Below, in pieces: positions 32,645 through 42,222 of a stretch of DNA of 64,000 bases. This DNA is from Anticarsia gemmatalis (Eukaryota > Arthropoda > Insecta > Lepidoptera > Erebidae), in the NCBI RefSeq assembly GCF_050436995.1, contig NC_134775.1, positions 8,409,124 through 8,473,123 on the forward strand, in the 5' to 3' direction. The position numbers and the translations under genes are program-made. The notes under the pieces are model-generated. The model saw nothing but the letters and a program-made list of their open reading frames with translations, was not told where the DNA came from and searched no databases. Position 1 is the first letter of the stretch, and each line of letters begins with the position of its first letter.

Positions 32645-34326
32645 CTTCCCTCCTTAAGTTCAAAATCGTCATTTAAGTTTTTGTTAAATTTAGGATGATG
32701 ATTTTGATTACACATAATTTTGCCTCTGTAACGGTATGCAAGAACAAGAAATATTATAACTAGGATTACATAGATTAATATAGTTCCTAGACTAACACTG
32801 TGTATATTCACTATGTCTATTGGCTTTTCACTTGTTATCACTTCACTTTTTAATGCGTGGGAAAGAAACTGTAAGTTTTCCATATTTACTTGATCCAAGT
32901 TAATCGCCTTGCGCTGCATTGTTTCCTTTGGAGGAACTATGTTGGGCAGGTGGATGCTCGGCATACTGCGGAACATTACTGATGCTACCTGAAGACGTGT
33001 TTGTTTCTTCAGCGTTATCTTCCCAACTTCGATTCTACAATCGTTGTCCAATGTTATGATATATGTGCCGATAATGTTATGTTGGCTTATATCGTTTTCA
33101 CAATATTCTGTTAGCAGTGTATGAACTCCGGTGTAGATTATCCAGGAGTCTGGTTGTAAAGCTTTGATCTTTACGTCGGAAGATTCGACTGGTATCGGTG
33201 CACACGACGTTATTTGTGTAGAGAATTTCATCAAATCTTCGATGCATTTATCTTCATTTTGTACAGACATATAATCTTCATGACATAAGAATTTTCCTTG
33301 GTCTATCTCCTTACAAGGTTGAGATAATGGTACGGTTTTCAATCCCTTCGCAAGGATGTAGGAATGTTTAGGAGTTATAAGGAAAGTTAAATTTAGCTTT
33401 GGATTATACATAGGAAAAGGGTGTAGGGAAAAATAGTTATAGGTGTCCGACTGAACCATTGGTACTGACATGATAAAAGTTAATCGTTTGCCCTTTACAT
33501 ATGCTTTAATGTCTATACTATTTTCTATCTTAATTAAATTATCTATAGTTACAGGGAATATAACTTTATCTGTTTTCTCTATTTTCTTTAGTAAATTATA
33601 CAGTTCATTGGTAGTCAATAAAGATTGATGCAAAATATTTATTTTACTAAAAGCGACTGCTGTCTCGACTTCGTCTAATCTAATTAATAAAATTTGAAAA
33701 TTATGTATAAGTAAATTAAAAGTATTTATAATAAGTTCCTTGCTCCTTTGATATTGTGTTCTGTTAAGAATTTCCTGAATTTCTTCAATTGTTTTTTCTA
33801 ATATAATGAAATTATTTCTGGTGGAATTTGTTGTATTGACAAAGGTGTCAATCATCTTAGATATTAAAGTCACCTTATTTATGATCGTATTTTGTTTGTT
33901 TTGGATGTTATTTATTAATTGATCATATCTAATGGCATCCTGGTTATCTAAGTTACCAGTGATTGCTTTAATTATAGAACCAATCGGGTTAATTAAACCT
34001 CTTTTCATTCTAATATTTGGAATAAGTTGGTTATACTTTTCTAGCGTAAGATTCATAATGTATTGAACTTGGAGCTCGGCGTCGATTATACTACCATCTA
34101 AATTATATATATTATTTAACTTATCTATCATATATGATTTTATTTCATCATACTTATTAATATTATAATCTAAATTAGTGCAAATCAATTCTAAGTCTAA
34201 TATTTTAATTATATCCCAATTATAAAAGCTTACTGATGCTTGACCTTCTTTCACAGGAAGTATACCTGGGTTGTCTTCAATCGGTTGAAGTTGAAGGGCC
34301 CGGCCTTGGATTATTAGTGTCATCAT
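32599..34326 (-). CDS. env: Env (F-type fusion glycoprotein) of Gypsy/errantivirus-like element
   Basis: 575 codons, open. A furin-type site RMKR lies at about residues 104-107, followed at once by a Gly/Ile-rich stretch like the fusion peptide of baculovirus F and errantivirus Env proteins. An extracellular region with paired Cys follows. There is one strong C-terminal membrane span (about residues 513-535, GTILIYVILVIIFLVLAYRY) and a short cytoplasmic tail. The frame overlaps the end of pol by about 50 bp, so expression probably needs a spliced mRNA that supplies a signal sequence; none is obvious at the listed Met. The stop lies inside the LTR. By family knowledge such proteins can allow cell-to-cell spread, but nothing here shows activity. 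Confidence 0.85.
   Translation of the reverse strand: MMTLIIQGRALQLQPIEDNPGILPVKEGQASVSFYNWDIIKILDLELICTNLDYNINKYDEIKSYMIDKLNNIYNLDGSIIDAELQVQYIMNLTLEKYNQLIPNIRMKRGLINPIGSIIKAITGNLDNQDAIRYDQLINNIQNKQNTIINKVTLISKMIDTFVNTTNSTRNNFIILEKTIEEIQEILNRTQYQRSKELIINTFNLLIHNFQILLIRLDEVETAVAFSKINILHQSLLTTNELYNLLKKIEKTDKVIFPVTIDNLIKIENSIDIKAYVKGKRLTFIMSVPMVQSDTYNYFSLHPFPMYNPKLNLTFLITPKHSYILAKGLKTVPLSQPCKEIDQGKFLCHEDYMSVQNEDKCIEDLMKFSTQITSCAPIPVESSDVKIKALQPDSWIIYTGVHTLLTEYCENDISQHNIIGTYIITLDNDCRIEVGKITLKKQTRLQVASVMFRSMPSIHLPNIVPPKETMQRKAINLDQVNMENLQFLSHALKSEVITSEKPIDIVNIHSVSLGTILIYVILVIIFLVLAYRYRGKIMCNQNHHPKFNKNLNDDFELKEGRVMHPARPLQTIAIG
32645..32655 (-). other. Polypurine tract of Gypsy element
   Basis: On the minus strand AAGGAGGGAAG directly precedes the 3' LTR. 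It is the expected primer for plus-strand DNA synthesis. The same tract is kept in the decayed copy at 55751-55761. Confidence 0.85.
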
Positions 34327-37300
34327 TGACAGGATGTACCTGTGAAGGACGTTTTATGTCTTTAATAGCGACCTTAGTGTCTCTGTTTTTAGTTTTTACT
34401 GGGACAGTGTTGCGATTTATTTCACCCGTAATTGTTGCTTTCTGGTATCGAGGTTTATCTTTACTGCGCCTAATATTAACGCCTTTTACATAAACTTTAT
34501 CTCCTTTCTTGATGTTGAATTTTGTCTCACCACCACGTTTTTCCTTTATTTTAGTTTTAGAGTCGATCATTTTGTCAGTTAGGTATTTATATAAATATTT
34601 TGTGCGTTTCGCGTGTTCTTGGACTAATTGTTGGATATATTGTTTATTAAAGTCTATGTTAAATGCGTCCGATGATTCGGTATGTCCGAAGACTATTTCG
34701 AAAGGTGTAAGACCTGTTGAAGAGTGTATAGATTGGTTGTATGAGATAATAGCGTAAGTCATGACGGATGCTGCGTCTGTTATCTTCCGTTCGTACTTAG
34801 CTAGTCTGTATATTTCCGTAATTGTTGAATGGAATCTTTCAACTAAACCCATGGAATTTGGATTATGGGGTGTTCCTATGTGTAAGTCTATTTTGTAGAA
34901 TGATAACATTTCCTTCAATAGGTTATTATTAAATTCAGTTCCGGGATCTGAGCTAATGCGTTGTGGTATTCCGTAAAACGAGAAGTATTTAATTAGCGCT
35001 CTAATTATTTCCGGTGTATTTCTGCTTGAGATTTCGAAGGCTTGTCCTAATTTACTGAATGCATCGATAATTGTTAAAAAGTAAGTGTTTTCGATTGAAA
35101 ATATATCTATAAATATCTCTTCGAAAGGTTTTGATTGCGTTTGAGTTAATTGAAGTTCCGGTTTAATGGGTTTTCTGTCGTATTTCATGAGTTTACACGG
35201 TTCGCATGAGTTTATGATGCTTGCGACTGTTTCGTGCAGGTTATTCCAGTAGTAAGTTCTCTTGAGATGCGCTATTGTCTCTTTAATACCTCTGTGACAT
35301 GTCTTACCTTTATGGTATTTCAATACAATCTGACGTTGTTCATTCTCGTCTTCGACGTAAACTACACGCTTAGTGCATTCAAATATTTTAATTGAGTCCT
35401 TTTTAAACAATTGTGTTATAATATTTGTAAACGATTCGCGATGTCTATGGTCTTCAAAGTAAATAAAATGTTTGATTTTAGGCCTAATGTATTCTTTAAG
35501 AAATTGTTTGATTATCTCTAAATTATCTATTGGCATATGGACTTCTAATACTTTCTGTTTGTCGCGCGATAGATCTTTAACAGTTAGTTCATTTCTATTC
35601 CATGTATATATAAGTATTTGGTTTGGTTTTGTATCGATTGCTTCATCTAATATCGGTAAGTCGGAAGAGTCGGTATTCTCTTCAGAATGTACTGTAGCAA
35701 GTGTTGAGTTGTCCTTTTCGGATGCTGTGACAGTTTGGCTGTCAACAGATGGTATAGAATATGTCGATTTTCTTGATCTTATTTCCTCATCGTCTGAAAT
35801 AACTATTGTATCGGGGGAATTTACTTGGGTTGACATATTATCTTTATCAATCGCGTTTATTTTAATACGTGAAAGTGCGTCAGCGTTTCCGTTTTGTTTA
35901 CCTGGTTTGTATTTAATATCATAATCATACTCATCTAGTCTTAATCTCCATCGAGTTAAACGACTGCCTGGTTCTTTAAACGTGTGTAACCAAACTAAAG
36001 GTCTATGATCACTAAGTATAATGAATTTTTTACCATATAAATAAGGTCTGAAATGTTTGCATGCCCAAACTATTGCAAGTAGTTCCTTTTCAATAGTACT
36101 ATAGCGCGTTTCGGCGTCATTTAATGTTCGACTTGCGTATGCTATTGGTTTATCGCTACCAATTGGGCCTTGTGACAATACTGCTCCTACTGCGTAATTT
36201 GATGCGTCAGTTGTCAATAAAAATGGTTTACTAAAATCAGGGAATTGTAAAAGTGGGGCGTTTGTTAATATTTCTTTACATTTTTCGAATGCGTTTACGA
36301 ATTCCTGAGTATGTACGATTTTTCTACCTTTCTTTAAACAATTTGTGAGAGGTTGTGTGATCTTAGAGAAATCTTTGATGAATTTACGGTAATAGCCTAT
36401 TAAACCTAAAAAGCTTTTTATCTCCGTGGGAGTTTTAGGAATAGGGAAATTTAAAACTGCTTTAATTTTATCTTGGTTTGGTTTGAGTCCATCTTTAGAA
36501 AGAGTGTGTCCTAAGTAAAGTACTTCTTTTCTTAAGAACTCGCACTTATCTAATGTAACTTTTAAGTTTGTCTGTCTAAGTCTGTCGAATATTTTTCTGA
36601 GCTTTTCTATGTGATTTTGTAAGCTATTAGAAAAGACTAGGATGTCATCTAAATAGACTAGACAATGCATTCCTTGTAGTCCTTTAAGAACATTGTCCAT
36701 AGCTCGTTGAAATGTAGCCGGAGCTGTCTTCAAACCAAAGGGCATTCTTTTAAATTCATAGTGACCAGATTGGGTTGTAAAGGCTGTTTTCTGTCTATCA
36801 GAAGGCTCTACTTCTATTTGGTGATAGCCACTAGCAAGATCTAGCGTAGTAAAATACGTAGCTTTACCTAATTTGTCAAAAAGATCTGTAATATTTGGGA
36901 GAGGATACTTATCATCGACCGTAATTTCGTTTAAACGTCTGTAATCTATTACCATTCGGTATTTTTGTTCACCTGAAGCGTCTAATTTTTTAGGGACAAG
37001 ATGTACAGGGGCACTCCAAGGGGAATGAGATTCAGTTATTACATTATTATCTAATAATTTCTGTACTTGTTTCCTAATTTCTTCGTTTTCTGTTGGAGGT
37101 TGTCTATAAGGTCTTATGTATATAGGGTCCTCGTTGCTTGTGCGTATTTTATGTTTTACTTGGTTGGTAAAAGACAAGGGGATTTCTTCGCAATAAAATA
37201 TATCTTTATATTCTAGACATAGGTTTTGAATACAGGTTCTCTCTTCGTTATTTAAATGTTCTAAACGTAACTTGTTTAAATTAGCTTCTAATATTGAATT

Positions 37301-37894
37301 TGTTTGACTATAATTCAAGTTATGATTTGTCGTAGTTACTTTAAGTGATTCTGTTATTGGGTGGACTAACAATGGTTTCTCTAGTGTTATTAGAACGTCT
37401 TTATTATTGAGGTTTTGTATGATTGTTTCTGCATAAAAATCTTTACATGTTATCATTGCGTCTGGTGTTCGAACGCCTGAACAGAATTCCGTAAATGGGA
37501 TAATAGCTTCGCCATTCTCTACTGTTGTAGGTAATTTTACTTTGACTTCAGAACGCCTGGGAATATTTATTTTAAAGTGTTCATAATAAAGAATTGGTAT
37601 TTCGGTGGTATTTGTTCGTAATATTTGGTTTTTCATGTCAATGTTAGCGTCTAATTGTTTTAGCAAATCTATGCCTATTAGGCCGTCATAGTCTTTGTCA
37701 ACTTTATAAACGAAAAACTTATGAGTAAGATCTGTTTGAAAGGTTTCCGTAAGCGGTATATTTGCTACTTCCGTGTGTTGGCTACAACCATGTGTGCTAA
37801 CTACTTGGAAAGGCTCTTCATACGTATTATAAGGGAAATATTCATTTATTTTTTCCGGATTTATGAAAGAACGCGTACTGCCAGTATCGATCAT
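34277..37894 (-). CDS. pol: Pol (protease, reverse transcriptase, RNase H, integrase) of Gypsy element
   Basis: 1205 codons from the first Met; the true reading probably enters from gag by a -1 frameshift at 37999-38005, about 35 codons upstream. Domain order: aspartic protease (MIDTGSTRSF at residue 1, so the active DTG is at the very start of the ORF as listed); reverse transcriptase (YRMVIDYRRLNE near 310, catalytic VYLDDILVFS near 410); RNase H (LLTTDASNYAVGAVLSQG near 565); integrase zinc finger (H-H-C-C around HKGKTCHRG and CEPCK near 880-920). The integrase core has IDAFSK, SSDPGTEF and GLVERFHST carrying the D, D and E residues (about 955-1075). The C-terminus is basic. All motifs are intact and no stop is present. 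Confidence 0.93.
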   Translation of the reverse strand: MIDTGSTRSFINPEKINEYFPYNTYEEPFQVVSTHGCSQHTEVANIPLTETFQTDLTHKFFVYKVDKDYDGLIGIDLLKQLDANIDMKNQILRTNTTEIPILYYEHFKINIPRRSEVKVKLPTTVENGEAIIPFTEFCSGVRTPDAMITCKDFYAETIIQNLNNKDVLITLEKPLLVHPITESLKVTTTNHNLNYSQTNSILEANLNKLRLEHLNNEERTCIQNLCLEYKDIFYCEEIPLSFTNQVKHKIRTSNEDPIYIRPYRQPPTENEEIRKQVQKLLDNNVITESHSPWSAPVHLVPKKLDASGEQKYRMVIDYRRLNEITVDDKYPLPNITDLFDKLGKATYFTTLDLASGYHQIEVEPSDRQKTAFTTQSGHYEFKRMPFGLKTAPATFQRAMDNVLKGLQGMHCLVYLDDILVFSNSLQNHIEKLRKIFDRLRQTNLKVTLDKCEFLRKEVLYLGHTLSKDGLKPNQDKIKAVLNFPIPKTPTEIKSFLGLIGYYRKFIKDFSKITQPLTNCLKKGRKIVHTQEFVNAFEKCKEILTNAPLLQFPDFSKPFLLTTDASNYAVGAVLSQGPIGSDKPIAYASRTLNDAETRYSTIEKELLAIVWACKHFRPYLYGKKFIILSDHRPLVWLHTFKEPGSRLTRWRLRLDEYDYDIKYKPGKQNGNADALSRIKINAIDKDNMSTQVNSPDTIVISDDEEIRSRKSTYSIPSVDSQTVTASEKDNSTLATVHSEENTDSSDLPILDEAIDTKPNQILIYTWNRNELTVKDLSRDKQKVLEVHMPIDNLEIIKQFLKEYIRPKIKHFIYFEDHRHRESFTNIITQLFKKDSIKIFECTKRVVYVEDENEQRQIVLKYHKGKTCHRGIKETIAHLKRTYYWNNLHETVASIINSCEPCKLMKYDRKPIKPELQLTQTQSKPFEEIFIDIFSIENTYFLTIIDAFSKLGQAFEISSRNTPEIIRALIKYFSFYGIPQRISSDPGTEFNNNLLKEMLSFYKIDLHIGTPHNPNSMGLVERFHSTITEIYRLAKYERKITDAASVMTYAIISYNQSIHSSTGLTPFEIVFGHTESSDAFNIDFNKQYIQQLVQEHAKRTKYLYKYLTDKMIDSKTKIKEKRGGETKFNIKKGDKVYVKGVNIRRSKDKPRYQKATITGEINRNTVPVKTKNRDTKVAIKDIKRPSQVHPVNDDTNNPRPGPSTSTD

Positions 37895-37962
37895 GAAAAT
37901 AGCGTCTAGTTCTGGTATTTCGATATGAGGTAGTCTATGAGCTTGTGAATAGTTTAAATTGA

Positions 37963-39087
37963 TTATTTCCGGTGATCGTCCGGTGAGGCTTCTATGGTAA
38001 AATTTTCCTCATTTTCCTCAGACTCTACGTAATTTTCGTACATTTCCTGATCGTCCATATCTATACATTCATTATATGTTTCATAATCCTCATATTCGTC
38101 TATGTTGTTTTGTTTTACTGCCGTTCGCATGGAGACGTCCGTGTTAGGCTTAGGTGTTGTATTTTGCGGGAAACGATTCTGATTTAATTGATTTGGTATC
38201 CCGAATTTAAATTGATGATTGGGATTTTGTTTGAAAAATCCGCTTTGTTTATAATTATTAACTGCTCTAGGCAATTGTTGTTGCGGGTGACGGAATTGAT
38301 TAGGTTGTCCTAACTTGTTAGGCTGAGGGAATCTCATTTGATTATTAACGGGATTATTTCTATTAAATAGATTAGGGAATGTCTTATGCTGAGAGTTTTG
38401 TGGAATATTATTATTTATGCCGAATTTAAATTGACTTTGTGGCGTTGGTATGATAGGTTTAGATTGCAATGGTTTATGGTTCGATTTATTTTTAGATTGA
38501 TATTGCGTTTGGAAATTGACCTCTTCTGTTACGACACTTAGTGCACTTTCCAGCGAGGTGCATTTGTTCAATCTTACGAATCGAAGCATTTCCTCGGGTA
38601 AGTTATATAAGAATACGTTTAACGCGGTATTGTTGTATATAATATACTTAGCTGCTTTGATACCTTCGTCAGTTAAAAGGTTGACTTTAGATATTAAAGA
38701 TGATCTTATATTCTGGATTCTATGGCAGAACTCAATATACGTTTCTCCTTGTTTTATCTTAAGATTCTCTAGTTCTATGGCAATACAGGCTTCAGTGCGT
38801 GGATCGCCAAAATGCTGTACAAATAATCTTTTTAACTCCTCCCATGAGAACACATTTTCTCTTTCACTAATTAATATGGCCGCTTTGCCTACTAATCTGC
38901 TGGTAATGCAGTGATATAAATAGATATCTTGAGCGGGATTGTTTTCCCCTCTAAATGACTTAATTACATATTCACATTTAGTTATAAATAAGTTTAACAA
39001 TTTCCCGTCGCCATCAAAGCGTGGGATAATCGCTTGAATTTCCTTAGGAATAAGTTGAATTGTATTTGTTGGCTCATTTGTTGCCAT
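37963..39087 (-). CDS. gag: Gag of Gypsy element
   Basis: 374 codons, open. The N-terminal half is a retrotransposon capsid-like region (SFRGENN near 45, FVQHFGDPRTEACIAIELE near 95). The C-terminal half is rich in Gln, Asn and Pro without a CCHC knuckle, as in many errantivirus Gag proteins. It ends in an acidic tail. The stop lies about 36 bases past a slippery heptamer from which pol is read. The ATG at 39087 is lost in the second copy of the element (ATA at the equivalent place). Confidence 0.9.
   Translation of the reverse strand: MATNEPTNTIQLIPKEIQAIIPRFDGDGKLLNLFITKCEYVIKSFRGENNPAQDIYLYHCITSRLVGKAAILISERENVFSWEELKRLFVQHFGDPRTEACIAIELENLKIKQGETYIEFCHRIQNIRSSLISKVNLLTDEGIKAAKYIIYNNTALNVFLYNLPEEMLRFVRLNKCTSLESALSVVTEEVNFQTQYQSKNKSNHKPLQSKPIIPTPQSQFKFGINNNIPQNSQHKTFPNLFNRNNPVNNQMRFPQPNKLGQPNQFRHPQQQLPRAVNNYKQSGFFKQNPNHQFKFGIPNQLNQNRFPQNTTPKPNTDVSMRTAVKQNNIDEYEDYETYNECIDMDDQEMYENYVESEENEENFTIEASPDDHRK
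37999..38005 (-). promoter_or_regulatory. Putative -1 ribosomal frameshift site (gag-pol)
   Basis: In the gag frame the minus strand reads A AAT TTT, a canonical X XXY YYZ slippery heptamer. A -1 shift moves from the gag frame into the pol frame ahead of the protease. In the decayed copy one extra A at the same place has fused the two frames into one ORF (42935-43591). Confidence 0.75.
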
Positions 39088-39621
39088 TTTTACAAATATA
39101 TATTATTTTTAGGGCAAAAGATTAATAAAGTATATTCGGCGATTTTTGTCCGATATATACGCTTAAACTAAGTGTAGATTCGGCTATGTTTGTCCGAAAA
39201 GACACGTTCCTATACTAAATGTAGATTTCGCGATTTTTGTCGAAAAATACAAGTAAATACTATAACTAATTGTAGATTTCGCGATTTTTGTCGAAAAATA
39301 CAAGTGAAAACTATAACTAATCGTAGATTCCGCGATTTTGACCGAAAATACGAGTGGATATATCAACTTAGCGATGTTTGGTCCAGTTAGATATATAAGG
39401 ATAGACACGGGGTTATGGAAACAGTGCGAATAAGGATTTACTCACAGTAATCTGCTGCTGCCCATGCCGAGTTGCTGTCTTGAACGATGTTAGCGAGATG
39501 CTGCTGCTGCCCGATGCGGTATTTGACGAAATTTGTAAGTTCTTCGAATCTTAGTCAGGCTGTTAGTTGCCGCGGAGTACCGATTTTTGTGTACGGAACG
39601 ACGAACTTTACGCGAACTTAA
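39088..39621 (-). other. Gypsy leader with degenerate tandem repeats
   Basis: Between the primer site and gag lie four degenerate units (39115-39370), each with TTTCGCGATTTTTGTCGAAA or a variant plus CTAACTA..GTAGATT. The decayed copy has fewer units (42000-42170). The repeats may bind a factor or fold for packaging; the function is unknown. No ORF. Confidence 0.6.
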
Positions 39622-39641
39622 GATCCGACCCGACTGCGCCA
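39622..39641 (-). other. Primer binding site, tRNA-Ser type
   Basis: On the minus strand the sequence after the 5' LTR is TGGCGCAGTCGGGTCGGATC. The first 12 bases fit the 3' end of insect tRNA-Ser plus CCA, as recalled. It overlaps the LTR by one base. Confidence 0.75.
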
Positions 39642-40007
39642 GTCAAATTAATGGACAGCACTTTATTTAAAAAAATATATTTATTTGATTAAAATAAAGG
39701 TGTGCTCGCAGAGCATCAAGCCGAGACAATTACAGGAACAGAACTGGATTATGGTACAAATGACAAAGCTTTTATACATGTGATTTTAGTCACGTGGTAT
39801 CCGCTATGGCGTGATACATACAATCATGGTATTCATAAATGGTCTTAACAGTGAACAAGTAATCGTAAATCAAATGGTTATAGTTTTGGCGCTCATTAAA
39901 GTTACAGTAATTGACCAACTAGCATTTGACACCGTAACTCTAACCCATTGATTATTGTTCTCTAACCTATTGCTATTGTTTGTAGAGGCCTAGCAGGATG
40001 CATAACT
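39641..40007 (-). repeat. 5' LTR of intact Gypsy element
   Basis: 367 bp, starting AGTTATGCATCC on the minus strand and ending TTTGACT. It is identical by eye to the other LTR. It should hold the promoter and the polyadenylation signal (AATAAA-like strings near the end of the LTR). Confidence 0.95.
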
Positions 40008-40516
40008 AGATGCATTAGATGCTATAAAGTTCAAAATCGTATCTATTTTTGTATGCAGTAAATGACAGTTTGTTTTTGAAATTATAGTAGGCGTCACTTT
40101 TTCACTGTTTATTTGCAAATTATGTTTTTATATGAAAGTTTGCTATATTTATGTTAACTTATAGTTGAAAGTAATTGTAATTGAAAGTACTTTATAGTTA
40201 TAAGTTCCAGTTTATTGTTTCGTGTTTATTTATTGGATAATTACACTGCACTTGCTATTGATATAGATTTACACTTAGTTTTATTTATACTGTTCATACA
40301 CTTTCACCAACGATAGACGATAATTAACATAATATATATATATATATAGTAACCATAATATCGCTTTTATAACTGTTAAAACTAAATGGAACTATTTTAT
40401 TTTAATTATTTAAACGCGACCGCGGGAAACCAATGTTTACATGACGCCTAGCGCCATCTGTCTGATCTATTCCTATACCGGAAGATGTTTTATCTATATT
40501 GTTAACCTTTATTAGT

Positions 40517-40685
40517 GATAGCTGACCCGCGCAACTTCGCTTGCGTCACATAAGAGAGAATGGGTGAATTTTTCCCCGTTTTTGTAGCATTTTTTACTGG
40601 TACTCTGCTCCTTTTGGTTGTAGCGTTTTTTAAGAATTTTTCAAATCGGACCAGTAGTTCCTGAGATTAGCGCGTTCAAAAAAAC
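40517..40685 (-). mobile_element. Helitron-like element, copy 4 (right palindrome arm, 5' truncated)
   Basis: This is the mirror of the copy at 9691-9884. The 3' hairpin and GGGTCAGCTA end are kept. The 5' TC end and the TTTG repeat are lost at the junction with Q (40685/40686). Confidence 0.65.
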
Positions 40686-41285
40686 ATCAGGAATCCGAAA
40701 AAAAAATTTTCTTTGGACAACTTTTTTTTCTGCTTTTCTGTAGTGTGAGTGAGCGCTCGTGCACGCACACATAGAAGCGGCTCGTCTTTACACGGCTGTC
40801 GCTTCTATGTGTGCGACCGCGACCGAGCGCTGTCAACTGACGCCGCGGGGTTCGATAACCGCGCGCGGGACGTTCTGTCTTAGTAAGAATAATAAATACA
40901 AATTGATACTGATTTCCCATAATACTTTCAGTCTTGGATTGGCTAGCAACTACCTGATTAACGTAACTATGCCATTTAAGTTATTGTTCAATTACTAACC
41001 TACAGAACGTAGCGTATCGCGAGAGTTTGAATACAGTTGCATCGAACATAGGATTACCATCCCACAATACATACACATAAATTGACGAAATCATAACTAC
41101 GAATCTCAATTACCTACTGTTAACGGCTGATTAACGAACGCCAATACACAAATGAAATTGTTAAATTACTTACCTAAATAGCGTACGGCGTATCGCCAGA
41201 GATTTGTAACAGATGCGTCAAACAAACAACCATGCGACACTACACACAAACTCACAGAATAAAGAAGTATTAAAATGGTCTAGCT

Positions 41286-41718
41286 AGTTATGCATCCTGC
41301 TAGGCCTCCACAAACAATATCAATAGGTTAGAGAACAATAATCAATGGGTTAGTTATGCATCCTACTAGGCCTCTACAAACAATATCAATAGATTAGAGA
41401 ACAATAATCAATGGGTTAGAGTTACGGTGTCAAATGCTAGTTGGTCAATTACTGTAACTTTAATGAGCGCCAAAACTATAACCACTTGATTTACGATTAC
41501 TTGTTCACTGTAAAGATCATTCATGAATACCATGATTGTATGTATCACGCCATACCGGATACCACGTGACTAAAACCATATGTATAAAAGCTTTGTCATT
41601 TGTACCATAATCCAGTTCTGTTCCTGTAATTGTCTCGGCTTGATGCTCTGCGAGCACGCCTTTGTTTTAATTAAATAAATATATTTTTTTAAATAAAGCT
41701 CTGTGCAATAATTTGACT
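41286..41718 (+). repeat. 5' LTR of decayed Gypsy copy, with tandem duplication
   Basis: 433 bp against 367 in the intact copy. The first 67 bp or so (AGTTATGCATCCTGCTAGGC onward) are present twice in tandem. The 3' LTR has the same duplication, so it was present before insertion. A primer site TGGCGCAGTCAGGTCGG follows at 41718. Confidence 0.85.
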
Positions 41719-42222
41719 GGCGCAGTCAGGTCGGATCTTAAGTTCGCGTAAAGTTTGTCGTTCCGTATACAAAAATCAGTACTTCGCGGCAACTAATAGC
41801 CTGACTAAGATTCGAAGAACTTATAAATTTCGTCAAATACCGCATCGGGCAGTGGCAGCATCTCGCTAACACCGTTCAAGACAGCAACTCGGCATGGGCA
41901 GCAGCAGATTACTGTGAGTAAATCCTTATTCGCACTGTTTCCATAACCCCGTGTCTATCCTTATATATCTAACTGGACCAAACATCGCCAAGTTGATATA
42001 TCCACTCGTATTTTCGGTCAAAATCGCGGAATCTACGATTAGTAATAGTATTTACTTGTATTTTTCGACAAAAATCGCGAAATCTACAATTAGTATAGGA
42101 ACGTGTCTTTTCGGACAAACATAGCCTTATCTACACTTAGTTTAAGCGTATATATCGGACAAAAATCGCCGAATATACTTTATTAATCTTTTGCCTTAAA
42201 AATAATATAAATTTGTAGAAAT

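Larger units (their letters stand above)
32278..40007 (-). mobile_element. Complete Ty3/Gypsy element with env (errantivirus-like), TSD AGAT
   Basis: The element is 7730 bp, flanked by AGAT at 32274-32277 and 40008-40011. The left palindrome arm (11070-11090) shows the empty site. The LTRs are 367 bp, start AGT and end ACT, and appear identical by eye, so insertion is recent and later than palindrome formation. On the minus strand the order is 5' LTR, tRNA-Ser-type primer site, leader with tandem repeats, gag, pol, env, polypurine tract, 3' LTR. All three ORFs are open. A decayed second copy lies at 41286-57624. Confidence 0.95.
26698..40775 (-). repeat. Right arm of the large interrupted palindrome
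   Basis: This is the inverted counterpart of 9532-26511. It carries private insertions: a Transib at 26848-28232, an ORF1-only LINE at 29162-31204 and a Gypsy element at 32278-40007. Relative to the left arm it lacks about 115 bp spanning the Q end and the start of the Helitron (near 40685). On the outer side it runs into a longer Q copy, so the palindrome's outer breakpoint lies within Q. Confidence 0.85.

Noticed and set aside
32599..34326. Env as evidence of an exogenous virus
   Set aside because: The gene lies between gag-pol and an LTR of an integrated Gypsy element with a target duplication; a second decayed copy is present.
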